Shown: positions 1 to 8,716, numbered from the stretch's first letter. The stretch: DNA of 64,000 bases from JBBQAA01 sp038276395 (GCA_038276395.1 JBBQAA010000002.1:1-64000); one strand, 5' to 3'. The notes: generated from the sequence alone by a model not told the origin. A program made the numbers and translations.

Positions 1-1263
1 ACGGACGGCAAGGGCGGCTGCGCGCCGGTGGGCGCGACGCTCAAGCGCTTCCCCGGCAGCCGCGTGCTCGTGCCGGCCTCCCGCCGGGCCACGGCGGGTC
101 TGTGCCGGCACCGGCGGCTGATGTTCCTCGGGCGGCTCGTCGAGCGCCGGGATCGCGTGGAGAACGGGGTGGACGACGCGACCGGCGCGCTACAGCTCGG
201 CAAGGACGGCGCCGCATTCCTGAACCGTCTCGCCGGCCGTCACATCATCCGTCCCGGCCGCGGCTTCGGCCTCGTGGCCTCGACGACGTGCGCGACCGCG
301 CCGTGCCCGCCGCCGGCGATCCTCGGCTCCTTCCTGCCGTTCAGCCCCGGAACCGGGGTGGGCGTCAACCAGATCATCGCGGAGGCTCGTGCGCTCGGCG
401 TGAACACGGTGCGCTTCGGCACCAACGCGGGCGACGTCAAGCCGGCGATCGCCGCCTTCGCGCGCGCTGGGCTCCGCGTCGTACTGACGATCCGCAGCGG
501 CTCCTTCCCGTCTCAGCCGCCCACGAACCCGACCGAGCTCGCCGCCTTCCGAGCACGGTTCGACGCGACCGTGAGCGCGCTGCCGCCGGGCAGCGTCGTC
601 CAGGTCGAGAACGAGGTCAACGCGGCCAAGTTCTTCGGCGGCACCATGGCCCAGTACGGCACCGAGCTCGCTACCGCGGTCTCCGTCGCCCACGCCCACG
701 GCCTGAAGGTCACCAACAGCGGCATCACCTTCTATCCCCTGACGCTCATGGCCTGGCGGGACCTGAAGAGCCGCCGCCAGGATGCCGCCGCCGACGATCT
801 CGTGCAGCGCGTGTTCGGTCACGCGGCCATCGGCCGCAAGGTCCTCGCCGACCTACGCGCCAAGCCCTTCGCCGGCCTCCGCAACAAGAGCCTTCAGACG
901 GCGTGGGACAAGGTCTCGCAGCTCGCCCCGATCCTCCGCGCGAGCCGCATGGACTGGGTCAACTTCCATTGGTACAGCGACGACGAGGAGGCCCTGGCCA
1001 CCAGCGTGCGCTACCTCGAGCGGGCAACGGGCAAGCCCGCGGTCAGCACCGAGCTCGGCCAGTGGAACACGGTCCCGGGCGTGGTCACCGGGCATCTCAC
1101 GACGACGATTGACACGCTCCACCTGCCGCTCATCCTGTGGTTCGACGCCGACGGGATGCCGGCCCTCGGCCTGCACGACGCTCCCGGTGCGCTCCGCCCC
1201 AACGGCCAGGCGTTCCGCGCCTTCGTGAACGCGCACGAGGGGAGGTTCCTCAGCGCGCCGTGA
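1..1263 (+). CDS. Clan-A glycoside hydrolase-like protein, left part cut by window edge
   Basis: The reading frame is open from base 1, so the true start probably lies outside the window; a GTG at base 28 is the first in-window start. Counted from that GTG (411 aa), residues about 100-400 read as a TIM-barrel glycosidase: VENEVN (acid/base Glu at about 196, after Asn, as at the end of strand 4 in clan GH-A) and STELGQWN (candidate nucleophile Glu at about 342). Substrate is unknown. The first 90 residues are Arg-rich and do not resemble a glycosidase, so they may belong to another domain. No signal peptide is visible in the part seen. Family assignment (GH39/GH53/GH5-like) is inference from these two motifs. 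Confidence 0.6.
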   Translation, partial: TDGKGGCAPVGATLKRFPGSRVLVPASRRATAGLCRHRRLMFLGRLVERRDRVENGVDDATGALQLGKDGAAFLNRLAGRHIIRPGRGFGLVASTTCATAPCPPPAILGSFLPFSPGTGVGVNQIIAEARALGVNTVRFGTNAGDVKPAIAAFARAGLRVVLTIRSGSFPSQPPTNPTELAAFRARFDATVSALPPGSVVQVENEVNAAKFFGGTMAQYGTELATAVSVAHAHGLKVTNSGITFYPLTLMAWRDLKSRRQDAAADDLVQRVFGHAAIGRKVLADLRAKPFAGLRNKSLQTAWDKVSQLAPILRASRMDWVNFHWYSDDEEALATSVRYLERATGKPAVSTELGQWNTVPGVVTGHLTTTIDTLHLPLILWFDADGMPALGLHDAPGALRPNGQAFRAFVNAHEGRFLSAP

Positions 1264-1392
1264 GGCCGAGGACCACGCTCGCGGACGCCGCTCGCCCCAC
1301 CGAGGACGTGGTCGCCCTGCTGCGAACCGAGGACGGCGCCGAGGGGATGATGTCCTTCATCGAGCTCCGCCCCGCGCGGTTCACCGGCCGGC
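1263..1392 (+). pseudogene. C-terminal remnant of an enoyl-CoA hydratase (crotonase) gene
   Basis: Between the glycosidase stop and the hemoglobin gene, the third plus frame encodes a peptide with the typical crotonase tail: TEDVVALLRTEDGAEGM followed by SFIELRPARFTGR (the usual pattern is SEDxxEGxxAFxEKRPPxFxGR). No start codon or catalytic core precedes it, because the frame upstream lies antiparallel or out of phase with the glycosidase gene. It is therefore a 3' fragment of about 40 codons left after a deletion. Family assignment rests only on the tail signature and is moderate. Confidence 0.42.
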
Positions 1393-1440
1393 ATGCCCAC
1401 GTGATAGGTCGGCTCCCGCCGGACCTAGCCTGGGAGCCTC

Positions 1441-1887
1441 ATGCTCGATCGGGACGACATCGTTGGCCGCGCCGACTGCGAGCGCCTCGTGCGCGCGTTC
1501 TACGGGCGCGTGCTCTCAGATCCCGTGCTCGGCTTCATCTTCACCGACGTCGCGCACCTGGACCTCGAGGCGCACGTGCCGGTCATCTCTGCGTTCTGGG
1601 AGACGGTGCTGCTCGGCGCCGGGACCTACCGGGGCGGCGCGTTCGCCAAGCACGCCGGCCTCAACGACAAGGTCACGCTGCGCGCCGGGCACTTCGAGCG
1701 CTGGCTCCATCTCTGGCGGATGACGGTCGACGAGCTCTTCGCAGGCGAGCGGGCGGAGGAGGCCAAGCGCCACGCCGAGCGGGTGGCGCGGGCGTTCCAC
1801 GCGCGGCTCGAGGGCGGGATCACGGCGGCGGAGGCGGAGAAGGCGGCGGTGCCCGCGCCCGGCTTCGCCGTGCGTCGCTACCGGTAG
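1441..1887 (+). CDS. Group III truncated hemoglobin
   Basis: A 148-aa soluble heme protein of the 2-over-2 globin fold. The N-terminal part has the group III pattern FYGRVLSDPVLGFIF, which contains the B10-region Tyr, followed by FWETVLLGAGTYRG, and a proximal-His region AKHAGL with HFERWLHLW after it. Group III truncated hemoglobins bind O2/NO and are linked to oxygen or nitrosative chemistry in aerobic bacteria; the exact role is unknown. The ATG is preceded by TAGCCT (1426-1431) with 9 nt between, and no Shine-Dalgarno sequence, so the mRNA is probably leaderless. It is a single gene, convergent with the GH2 gene 17 nt downstream. Confidence 0.9.
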   Translation: MLDRDDIVGRADCERLVRAFYGRVLSDPVLGFIFTDVAHLDLEAHVPVISAFWETVLLGAGTYRGGAFAKHAGLNDKVTLRAGHFERWLHLWRMTVDELFAGERAEEAKRHAERVARAFHARLEGGITAAEAEKAAVPAPGFAVRRYR

Positions 1888-1903
1888 ACGGACCGCGCCG
1901 CGC

Positions 1904-3763
1904 TCACGGGCGCCCGGGCTTCCATCCCCCGTACTGCGCGGTCGCCCGGTAGATCCCGCGCACGACGTCGTAGACCGGCTTCGGCCCCCCGGCGAAGCTC
2001 ACGAGCCCCTTCTGGTGCAGCGGCGGCGCCGGCCGCGGGTTGCCGCCCGCCCACGTCGGGTTGACGCGGAACTCCGAGAGCGCCCACCACACCGCGCCCG
2101 CGAGCCACGGCGTGCGCGCGAAGACGCCGAGGTGGTAGCGCGCGAAGTCGGTCTGGAACGCGTAGGTGCCCTTCTCCTCGACCGGGCCGTCGCGGTTGGC
2201 CTCGGCGCCGAACTCGGTGACCATGACCGCGGGCCGGGGGTAGCAGGAGCGGACGGCGGCGAGGTAGCCGGGAAGCGACTCCCGGTCGGCGATCTGCCCG
2301 CCGCGGGTGTACCAGCCGAAGTAGTCGTTGACGCCGAGCAGGCCGATCCCGGCGTAGGCGTTCGGGTGGCAGCCGGCCCCGGGGTAGCCCGCGAAGGCGT
2401 AGGCGGCGGGCCGGGTGGGGTCGAGGCCGCGGAGCAGACGGGTGGCCGCGCGCAGGTAGGCGCGCTGGCCGGGTCCGGGCGCGCCGGGGAGCTCGTTGCC
2501 CACCGACCAGGCCAGGACGGACGGGTGGTTGACGTTCGCCTCGACGTTCGCCCGCAGGGTCGCGAGCGCCTGGGAGCGCACGGCGGGCCGGGCGAGGGCG
2601 GCGTCGCGGAGCTGGTAGACCGGCACCTCTGACCACAAGAGGACGCCGGCGCGATCGGCCAGGTCCTGGAAGGCGGGATGCAGCGGATAGTGCGAGCGCA
2701 CGATCGTGGCGCCGAGGTCGCGCACGCGCGCCATCGCCGCGACCCGGTCGGCCTGGGTGAGCGCCGCGCCCCGCGCCGGGCTGTCCTCGTGCAGGCCGAC
2801 GCCCCGGAGATGCAGCGGACGGCCGTTCAGGAAGAGCCGGCCGCGGCGGACCCCGACGTCCCTCAGGCCGGTGGCGAAGGACTCGCTCGTCGCCCCCGCC
2901 CGCACGCGCACCCGGTAGAGGTGCGGGTGGGCCGGGGACCACAGCTCGGGGTTGTTGAGGATGACCCGCGCGGTCACCGTGGCCGACCCCCCGGCGGGCA
3001 GCCGCACGGTGGGGAAGGCGAGTCGAGCGTCCCCGTAGGAGCCCGTGGCGGTGACACGCCGCGCTCGGCGCAGATAGGAGCGCAGGCGCACGGATACCCC
3101 GACCCGGGCCACGCAGGCGGCGCAGTCGAAGCGGTTCAGCGCGCTCACCGCCGGGATGTCGATGCCCGAGACGCGCCGGAGCTCGACCTCCCGCAGCAAT
3201 CCGCCGTAGTTCCACCAGCCGCCGCCGGGGCCCGGGGGCAGGTCGGTGGTGCTCCGGCGCGAGTCGACCCGGACGACGAGCCGGTTCGTGCCTCGGCGGC
3301 GCACGCCCTTGGCGCGGAGCTCCCACGGCACGTAGGCGCCGGCGTGCGTGCCGAGGAGGCGGCCGTTCAGCCACACGCGCGCCCGGTGGTTGACCGACTC
3401 GAAGCGAACGAGCCAGGTGAGCCCGGCGCGCGCGTCCGGCGCCGTGAAGTCCTTGCGGTACCAGCCCACGCCGCCGGCGAAGCTCGCTGCGCTCTCGTCG
3501 CTCGCGTTCCAGGCGCTCGGGACGCTCACGCGCGTCCACCCGGTCGTGTCGGCAGCGGCGGGGAACGTCGCGGCGAGCTGCGGATCCCCCGGGTCGGGCC
3601 GGTAGAGCCAGGCCCCGCCCATGATGAGGCGGTCGGGCGGGCCCTGCCAGGCGGGTACGCTGAAGTCCCCGGCCGCGCGGGCGGGAGCGGGGGCGCTCAG
3701 AGCGGCGAGGCCGAGCAGGGCCACGGCGGCGGCCCGCAGTCGTCTGTGGGGCGCGCTGGGCAA
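1904..3763 (-). CDS. Secreted glycoside hydrolase family 2 (beta-galactosidase/glucuronidase-like)
   Basis: A 619-aa exported enzyme. The N-terminus (HRRLR, then a hydrophobic stretch ending APARA-A) is a Sec signal peptide cut near residue 30. A jelly-roll sugar-binding domain follows (RVWLNGRLLGTHAG is the classic GH2 turn), then an Ig-like sandwich, then a TIM barrel. The catalytic acid/base is Glu424 in WSVGNELPG, and the nucleophile is Glu517 in VTEFGAE. GH2 enzymes release beta-linked Gal, GlcA or Man; the substrate cannot be chosen from sequence. The start is a TTG, selected because it keeps the positively charged signal-peptide head; a GAGGA lies about 10 nt upstream. Confidence 0.93.
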   Translation of the reverse strand: MPSAPHRRLRAAAVALLGLAALSAPAPARAAGDFSVPAWQGPPDRLIMGGAWLYRPDPGDPQLAATFPAAADTTGWTRVSVPSAWNASDESAASFAGGVGWYRKDFTAPDARAGLTWLVRFESVNHRARVWLNGRLLGTHAGAYVPWELRAKGVRRRGTNRLVVRVDSRRSTTDLPPGPGGGWWNYGGLLREVELRRVSGIDIPAVSALNRFDCAACVARVGVSVRLRSYLRRARRVTATGSYGDARLAFPTVRLPAGGSATVTARVILNNPELWSPAHPHLYRVRVRAGATSESFATGLRDVGVRRGRLFLNGRPLHLRGVGLHEDSPARGAALTQADRVAAMARVRDLGATIVRSHYPLHPAFQDLADRAGVLLWSEVPVYQLRDAALARPAVRSQALATLRANVEANVNHPSVLAWSVGNELPGAPGPGQRAYLRAATRLLRGLDPTRPAAYAFAGYPGAGCHPNAYAGIGLLGVNDYFGWYTRGGQIADRESLPGYLAAVRSCYPRPAVMVTEFGAEANRDGPVEEKGTYAFQTDFARYHLGVFARTPWLAGAVWWALSEFRVNPTWAGGNPRPAPPLHQKGLVSFAGGPKPVYDVVRGIYRATAQYGGWKPGRP

Positions 3764-3835
3764 CGGTTCCGTGTCCTCGGCGTCCGGGTCGGCCGCCGTC
3801 GGGATCCCGATGACGAGCGCGGTCGCGGGAGCCTA

Positions 3836-3851
3836 GCCCGTGAGGACGGGC
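3836..3851. terminator. Short hairpin between MDR reductase and GH2 genes
   Basis: GCCCGT-GAGG-ACGGGC forms a perfect 6-bp stem with a 4-nt loop just past the MDR stop codon (both genes on the minus strand). No T-run follows, so a terminator role is only suggested by position. Confidence 0.3.
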
Positions 3852-3863
3852 GAGGCGCCGGCC

Positions 3864-4784
3864 CTACGGGGTGATGACGAGCTTCGCGCCCGGCGAGCCG
3901 GCCTGGCGCTCCCACGCCTCCGACACCTCGGCCAGGGGGATCGCCTCGACGGGAACGGACAGCTCGCCGCGCAGGTTGTGCTCGACCATCGTGCGCAGCG
4001 CGGCGTGGCGGTCCTCCGGCGCGATGGCGAAGTTCGCGTGCCCGACGATCGAGAGGGGCCGGCCGCGGATGAGGGCGGAGGGGATCTCCGCGCTCGCGCC
4101 CGCGGACTGCCCGATCTGCACGACGCGGGTGCCTCGCCGGCCGAGAGCGAGCGCGGCCACGAGCGGCTCGCCCCACAGTGGGTCGAGGATGACGTCGGCG
4201 CCGTCCGGGCAGGCCTCCTTCAGCTCGTCCTCGGAGAGCCCGCAGACGGCGTCGGCGCCCAAATCCGAAAGCGCGTCCGGGCGGCGGGCGGCGGCGGTCA
4301 CGCGCGCCGCGCCGAGGAGCCGCGCGGCCTGGACGGCGATCCGCCCAACGGTGCCGCTCGCGCCGAGGACGAGGACGCTCTCCCCCTTCTGCAGCGCGCC
4401 GGAGTGGGAGAGGGCGAGCCAGCCCGCCAGCCCGGCGATGCCGAAGGCGAGCGAGGCGACCGGGTCGGCGCCGTCCGGGAGGGGGACGACGGTCTCGGCG
4501 CGTACGAGCGTGCGCTCGGCCATCGAGCCGAAGGGCGGGACGGGCGCGTCGAAGTAGACGAGGACGCCGCCCTCCTCCGTGTGCCCGATCCCCTCGCGCC
4601 CGGCGACGCACGGGGTGTCGGGCGCGCCGCCGTAGAACCTCCCCGACGCGATCGCGAGGTCGATGGGGTTGACCCCCGCGGCGGCCACCTCGAGGACCAC
4701 CTCCCCCTCGCCGGGGGCGGGCGGGTCATCCCACTCCCCGGGCTCGGGAATTGCGCCGACCTCGCGGAGGACGGCGGCTCTCAT
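3864..4784 (-). CDS. Zinc-free MDR alcohol dehydrogenase / quinone oxidoreductase
   Basis: A 306-aa medium-chain dehydrogenase/reductase. Residues 1-110 form the GroES-like catalytic domain (AAGVNPIDLAIASG is the family signature). Residues about 120-260 form the Rossmann domain, with the coenzyme loop VLVLGASGTVGRIAVQAARL. The structural and catalytic zinc cysteines are absent, which places it in the NADPH:quinone reductase branch. Substrate is unknown. The ATG lies at the edge of a divergent intergenic region that holds an 8-7-8 palindrome (4807-4829) and a cupin remnant. No TAnnnT box is seen upstream. Confidence 0.92.
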   Translation of the reverse strand: MRAAVLREVGAIPEPGEWDDPPAPGEGEVVLEVAAAGVNPIDLAIASGRFYGGAPDTPCVAGREGIGHTEEGGVLVYFDAPVPPFGSMAERTLVRAETVVPLPDGADPVASLAFGIAGLAGWLALSHSGALQKGESVLVLGASGTVGRIAVQAARLLGAARVTAAARRPDALSDLGADAVCGLSEDELKEACPDGADVILDPLWGEPLVAALALGRRGTRVVQIGQSAGASAEIPSALIRGRPLSIVGHANFAIAPEDRHAALRTMVEHNLRGELSVPVEAIPLAEVSEAWERQAGSPGAKLVITP

Positions 4785-4806
4785 GGCCGGTTGGACTGTG
4801 TGAGCA

Positions 4807-4829
4807 CGGGCATGAGGGGAGCATGCCCG
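4807..4829. promoter_or_regulatory. Perfect 8-bp inverted repeat (operator-like)
   Basis: CGGGCATG and CATGCCCG are separated by 7 nt (AGGGGAG), 22 nt upstream of the MDR reductase start and facing the cupin remnant. The size and symmetry fit a dimeric repressor site. No T-run follows on either strand, so a terminator is less likely. Confidence 0.4.
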
Positions 4830-4834
4830 ATTAA

Positions 4835-5098
4835 GCGACGATCGACTTCACGGAGCTTCCCAACGCTATCGACGAGGAGGGCGGCGCCTTCCACATGGGC
4901 CGGGACGCGCTCAGCTCGCCGCAGGTCGGGGTGACGTGGATCCGCCTGCCCGCCGGCGCCTCGACGCAGGGGGAGAAGGCCCACCACCACGAGGAGCAGA
5001 CGAGGTCTACGTCGTCGTCGCGGGCGCCCGGTCGAGTTCCGCATCGGGGGGAGGAGACCGTCGAGCTCGCCGAGGGCCAGGCGGGGCTGAGCCGGACG
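4835..5098 (+). pseudogene. Remnant of a small cupin-domain protein
   Basis: Pieces of one cupin can be read by moving through three frames. The first piece (to about 4999) gives GAFHMGRDALSSPQVGVTW and ends GEKAHHHEEQ. The second (4999-5028) gives DEVYVVVAGA. The third (5028-5050) gives PVEFRIGG. The last (from 5051) gives EETVELAEGQAGL. The order matches a metal-binding cupin beta-barrel (HHHxEQ then a Glu-Val-Tyr-hV-hG strand). Each join corresponds to one missing base. There is no start codon after the in-frame TAA at 4832, and the C-terminal barrel half is missing because the sequence runs into the 3' end of the opposing thiolase gene. Confidence 0.6.
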
Positions 5099-6604
5099 CT
5101 ACCCGCGGCTCGGGGCGAAGCCGCCGTCAGCGCCGACCCGCACGGGGGCGCCGAGGAACTCCGCACCGGTCATCGCCGCCATCGTCGCGGGGTCGTCGGT
5201 CTTCAGGACGAGACGGCGGCCGTCCTCGCGCAAGGCGAAGAGGATCCCGTAGCTCGGCTCGCCGTCACGCTCGTAGACGAGCGTGCACGTCTCCGCCGTG
5301 GCCTCGCCGTCCTCCGGCGGCGCGGTCTCGCGCCGGGCGGGCGCCGGGGTGGGCGCGAGCGCCGCGTGGGGTCGCGCGGGCGGGCGGTTGCCGTAGAGCC
5401 CGAGCGCGTGCTTGGTCGCGTACCACCCGAGCGCGGTGGCGAGCCCTGTCGCCGGCTCGGCGGCGGCGCGCAGCCGCCGGGCGACGGAGACGATCCCGTG
5501 CGTCGCGTAGTCGTTTCCCGGCCCCCCGAAGAACGTGAGCCCGCCGGTGCACGTGAGGGGTCGCTCCGGGTCCTCCAGAGGCAGGCCGAGCTCGCGCGCC
5601 GCGAGCTGCACCGCCGCCGGGAAGCAGGAGTAGAGGTCGACCGGGCCGAGATCCTCCGGGCCGATCCCGGTGTGGTCGAACAGGACCTCGCCGCACGCGC
5701 GGATGGCGGGGGAGCGATGGAGCTCCGCGCGCTCGGAGAGGAACCACTCGTCGGTGGCGTGGGCGCCCGCGTGCACGTACACGCGGCGGGCGGGGGCGAT
5801 TCCGAGCTCCTCGGCGACGCCGTCCGCGCACAGCACGAGGGCGGCGCCCATGTCGACCCGGATGTTGGCGTTCAGCAGCTTCAGGTAGGGGAACGTCACC
5901 GGGCGGTTGTCCCCTGACGGCGTGGCGAGCTCCTCGGGGGTTCGGAAGCCCGCCGACCACGCCGCGGGCTGCTCGGCGCCCACGGCCGAGAGGCGCGACC
6001 AGAGCCCCGCGATGAAGGCGAGGTGCTCCTCCGGCGTTCGCCCGGCCGCGGTGCGCAGGGCGTTCTCGATCAACGGATAGGCCATGATCGGCGCGATCAT
6101 CCCGGCCGCGATCTCGGCCTCGCTTGCCGCCGCGTGGTCCTCCTCGAGCACCTCGTCGGGCGCACGGGCGGGGTCGGCGTCGGGCCAGCCCGTCTCCTCG
6201 CCGCGCTTCAGCGCGCCCGCGAGGGTGTGCAGCGCCTCCCCGCCCGCGACGAGCGCGACGTCGAGCTCGCCCTGCGCGATCCGCTCGGCGAGCGCGTTGA
6301 CGAGGAGCTGGGGCCCGTTCCCGCCCTGCATGCTCGAGCGCAGCGTGGGAATGCCGCGGGCGCCGGCGAGCTCGCCGATGCGCCGCCCCGGGTCGCCGTC
6401 CGTCCACGCCGCCGAGGGCAGCGCGCCGACCGCGCCCGCGCGGGCGAGGAGCGCGGCGGCCGGGCCGGCGTCGGCGAGGGCCGCGCGGAGCGCCCGCGCG
6501 GCCAGCGCGGCGGGGTCGGTCGGGCGGGCGGGCGTCTGCTCACCCGGCCGCCGCGTCACCTCGCCGAGGCCGACGAGCACGGGGGCGCGGGGGTCGGTGG
6601 CCAT
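5099..6604 (-). CDS. Thiolase-fold acetyl-CoA acetyltransferase-like protein with extra C-terminal domain
   Basis: A 501-aa member of the thiolase superfamily, in the SCP2/'acetyl-CoA acetyltransferase' branch that has an additional C-terminal beta domain (residues about 420-500, ending near GILFALREDGRRLVLKT). The thiolase core shows GGEALHTL, YSCFPAAVQ, and the GG-H region TCTGGLTFFGGPGNDYATHG. The position of the nucleophilic Cys instead reads MQGGNGPQ, so classical thiolysis is doubtful. Substrate is unknown. The ATG sits 9 nt after TAGGCT on the minus strand (plus 6614-6619), which suggests leaderless transcription. It is divergent from the aldo/keto reductase, with a 14-bp inverted repeat between. 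Confidence 0.88.
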   Translation of the reverse strand: MATDPRAPVLVGLGEVTRRPGEQTPARPTDPAALAARALRAALADAGPAAALLARAGAVGALPSAAWTDGDPGRRIGELAGARGIPTLRSSMQGGNGPQLLVNALAERIAQGELDVALVAGGEALHTLAGALKRGEETGWPDADPARAPDEVLEEDHAAASEAEIAAGMIAPIMAYPLIENALRTAAGRTPEEHLAFIAGLWSRLSAVGAEQPAAWSAGFRTPEELATPSGDNRPVTFPYLKLLNANIRVDMGAALVLCADGVAEELGIAPARRVYVHAGAHATDEWFLSERAELHRSPAIRACGEVLFDHTGIGPEDLGPVDLYSCFPAAVQLAARELGLPLEDPERPLTCTGGLTFFGGPGNDYATHGIVSVARRLRAAAEPATGLATALGWYATKHALGLYGNRPPARPHAALAPTPAPARRETAPPEDGEATAETCTLVYERDGEPSYGILFALREDGRRLVLKTDDPATMAAMTGAEFLGAPVRVGADGGFAPSRG

Positions 6605-6624
6605 CGCGGCGGGAGCCTACGCCG

Positions 6625-6673
6625 CGGCCGTCCCATCCCGATGCTGCCAGAGCGCACGAGGATGGGACGGCCG
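6625..6673. promoter_or_regulatory. Perfect 14-bp inverted repeat between divergent genes
   Basis: CGGCCGTCCCATCC (6625-6638) and GGATGGGACGGCCG (6660-6673) are exact reverse complements separated by 21 nt. The element lies between the thiolase-like gene (minus) and the aldo/keto reductase (plus). It could be a double operator controlling both, or an RNA hairpin in the reductase leader. Confidence 0.5.
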
Positions 6674-6723
6674 ACGGCCCTGCGCGACGGTTGAGCGTGC
6701 AACGAGCGGGGAAGGCGAAGGGG

Positions 6724-7590
6724 ATGACCACGACCGCAACCGCATCCGGAACGTTCAAGCTCGGCGGCGAGACCGAGGTCACCCGACTCGGCTTCGGCGC
6801 CATGCGCATCACCGGGGAGGGGATTTGGGGCCCGCCCGCCACGCCCGCGGACCGCGACGCCGCGCTCGCCGTCCTGCGCCGCCTGCCCGAGCTCGGCGTC
6901 GACTTCATCGACACCGCCGACTCCTACGGCCCCTTCGTCTCCGAGGACCTGATCGCCGAGGCCCTCTCCCCCTACGAGAACGTCACGATCGCGACCAAGG
7001 CCGGGCTCACCCGCACGGGGCCGCAGGAGTGGCATCCCGTCGGCCGCCCGGAGTACCTGCGCCAGTGCCTGGAGATGAGCCTCCGCCGCCTCGGCGTCGA
7101 CGAGCTCGAGCTCTGGCAGCTCCACCGCATCGACGAGAACGTCCCGCGCGACGAGCAGTTCGGCGTGCTCAAGGAGGCCAAGGACGCCGGGAAGGTCCGT
7201 CACGTCGGGCTCTCCGAGGTCTCCGTCGAGGAGATCGAGGCCGCCCGCGAGGTGGTCGAGATCGCCACCGTGCAGAACATGTACAACCTGACGAGTCGCA
7301 AGGCCGAGGATGTCGTCGACTACTGCGAGGAGCACGGCATCGGCTTCATCCCGTGGTTCCCGCTCGCCTCGGGCAAGCTCGCCGAGCCGGGCGGCCCGGT
7401 CGACGAGGCGGCGAAGGCGCACGACGCCAAGCCCGCGCAGATCGCCCTGGCCTGGCTGCTCCAGCGCTCGGAGGTCATCCTCCCGATCCCGGGGACGAGT
7501 TCGGTCGAGCACCTCGAGGACAACGTCGCCGCGGCGGAGATCGAGCTGACGGCGGAGGAGGTCGAGAAGCTCGACGCCGCGGCGGACTGA
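6724..7590 (+). CDS. Aldo/keto reductase
   Basis: A 288-aa NADPH-dependent (beta/alpha)8 oxidoreductase. FIDTADSYGP carries the catalytic Asp and Tyr, TKAGLTRTG carries the Lys, and ELWQLHRID supplies the active-site His. The C-terminal PIPGTSSVEHLEDN loop is the NADP-binding signature. The substrate is presumably a carbonyl compound, unknown. The start chosen is ATG at 6724, preceded by GGGGAAGG at a normal distance; a TTG 11 codons upstream is less likely. It is convergent with the next gene. Confidence 0.92.
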   Translation: MTTTATASGTFKLGGETEVTRLGFGAMRITGEGIWGPPATPADRDAALAVLRRLPELGVDFIDTADSYGPFVSEDLIAEALSPYENVTIATKAGLTRTGPQEWHPVGRPEYLRQCLEMSLRRLGVDELELWQLHRIDENVPRDEQFGVLKEAKDAGKVRHVGLSEVSVEEIEAAREVVEIATVQNMYNLTSRKAEDVVDYCEEHGIGFIPWFPLASGKLAEPGGPVDEAAKAHDAKPAQIALAWLLQRSEVILPIPGTSSVEHLEDNVAAAEIELTAEEVEKLDAAAD

Positions 7591-7609
7591 GCGGCACCCA
7601 ATGAGGTTC

Positions 7610-8643
7610 TTAGCCGGGCGCGGGCGTGCGCGCCAGCGTGCGCCGCAGCGAGACGAGGCCGCCCGCGCCGAGCACGAGCGGGATCCAGAACAGGATGAGG
7701 CGGTAGGCGAGGATCGCGCCCGCGGCGAGCGCCGCGTCGGTGCCGAAGGCGACGAACATCCCGAAGAGCCCGAAGTCGATCCCCCCGAGGCCGCCGGGGA
7801 TCGGCAGCGCGCCGCCCAGCTGCCCGACCAGGTAGCCCATGAGGACGACCGTGAGCGGCGGCGAGCCGCCGAGCGCGTGGAACGTCGCCCACAGGACGGC
7901 GTTGTCGAAGATCCAGTAGCCGAAGGCGCCGATCACCACGAGCGGGTCGTGCTCGCGCACGAGCTCCCCGGCCACGCTCGTGCCCTCGATGAGGGCGCGG
8001 CGCGAGGCGGCGACGGCGTGGCCCACGCGCCCGGCGCGCGGGGGCGCGGGCTCGCCGGGGCCGAGCCGGGGGAGGCCGACGACCCCGAGCGTCACCGCCA
8101 GCGCCAGGCCGGCGGGCAGGAGGGTGAGCAGCGGGGAGACGGAAGGCCCGAGCAGCCCGATCGCCATGAGCCCGCCGATCACGATGACCGCGGCGAAGTT
8201 GACCGAGCTCTTGACGATGAGGAAGGCGACGGAGCGGCGGGCGATGCGATCCGAGTCCATCCCCTCGCGCCCGAGCACCCACGCGCCGACCGCGACCCCG
8301 CCGGCGCCGCTGGCCGGGACGATCGAGCCCGCGGCGAGCTCGACGAGCCCGAGCTCGGTGGCCATGCGCCAGCTCATGCGCCGCGAGAAGACCGGCGGGA
8401 CCATGACGACGTAGGCGGCGCAGGAGAGCGCCTCGAAGGCGACCCCGGCGACGAGCGGCACCCCGTCGGCGTGCGCGAGCAGATGCCGGACCTCCTCGAG
8501 TCCGGGTGCGAGCAGGGCCACGAGCACGAGCGCGGCGAGCCCGGCCACGACGACGGCCAGCCGACGCGCGAGCGAGCGCGAGCCGAGGCCGCCCGGGAGT
8601 TCCGGAGTGCTCAGAGCGGCCGGCTTCCGAGGGGCCGCCGCAC
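7610..8643 (-). CDS. Lysylphosphatidylglycerol-synthase-type membrane protein (N-terminus frameshifted)
   Basis: A polytopic membrane protein of the LPG_synthase_TM (UPF0104/AglD) family: about eight hydrophobic segments, with the conserved GGALPIPGGLGGIDFGLFG region near the C-terminus. Such flippase-like proteins act in lipid transfer; the exact substrate is unknown. The intact frame begins only inside the first membrane span (GTG at 8548). A leaderless GTG at 8643, 7 nt after TAGGCT (plus 8651-8656), encodes MRRPLGSRPL and joins the main frame if one C is restored near 8613. With that base the gene would have 344 codons. It is convergent with the aldo/keto reductase and divergent from the VOC gene. 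Confidence 0.8.
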
Positions 8644-8716
8644 GCGGGCCAGCCTACGGCGTTCCTGAGCACGACCTGAAGGATCGGCGCGCGCGCCGGG
8701 CGGGTAGGCAGAGATC

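Noticed and set aside
2678..3874. A 398-residue plus-strand frame opposite the GH2 enzyme
   Set aside because: Shadow of the GH2 gene: Arg/Gly-rich, no motifs, while the minus strand has catalytic NEL and TEFG motifs and a signal peptide.
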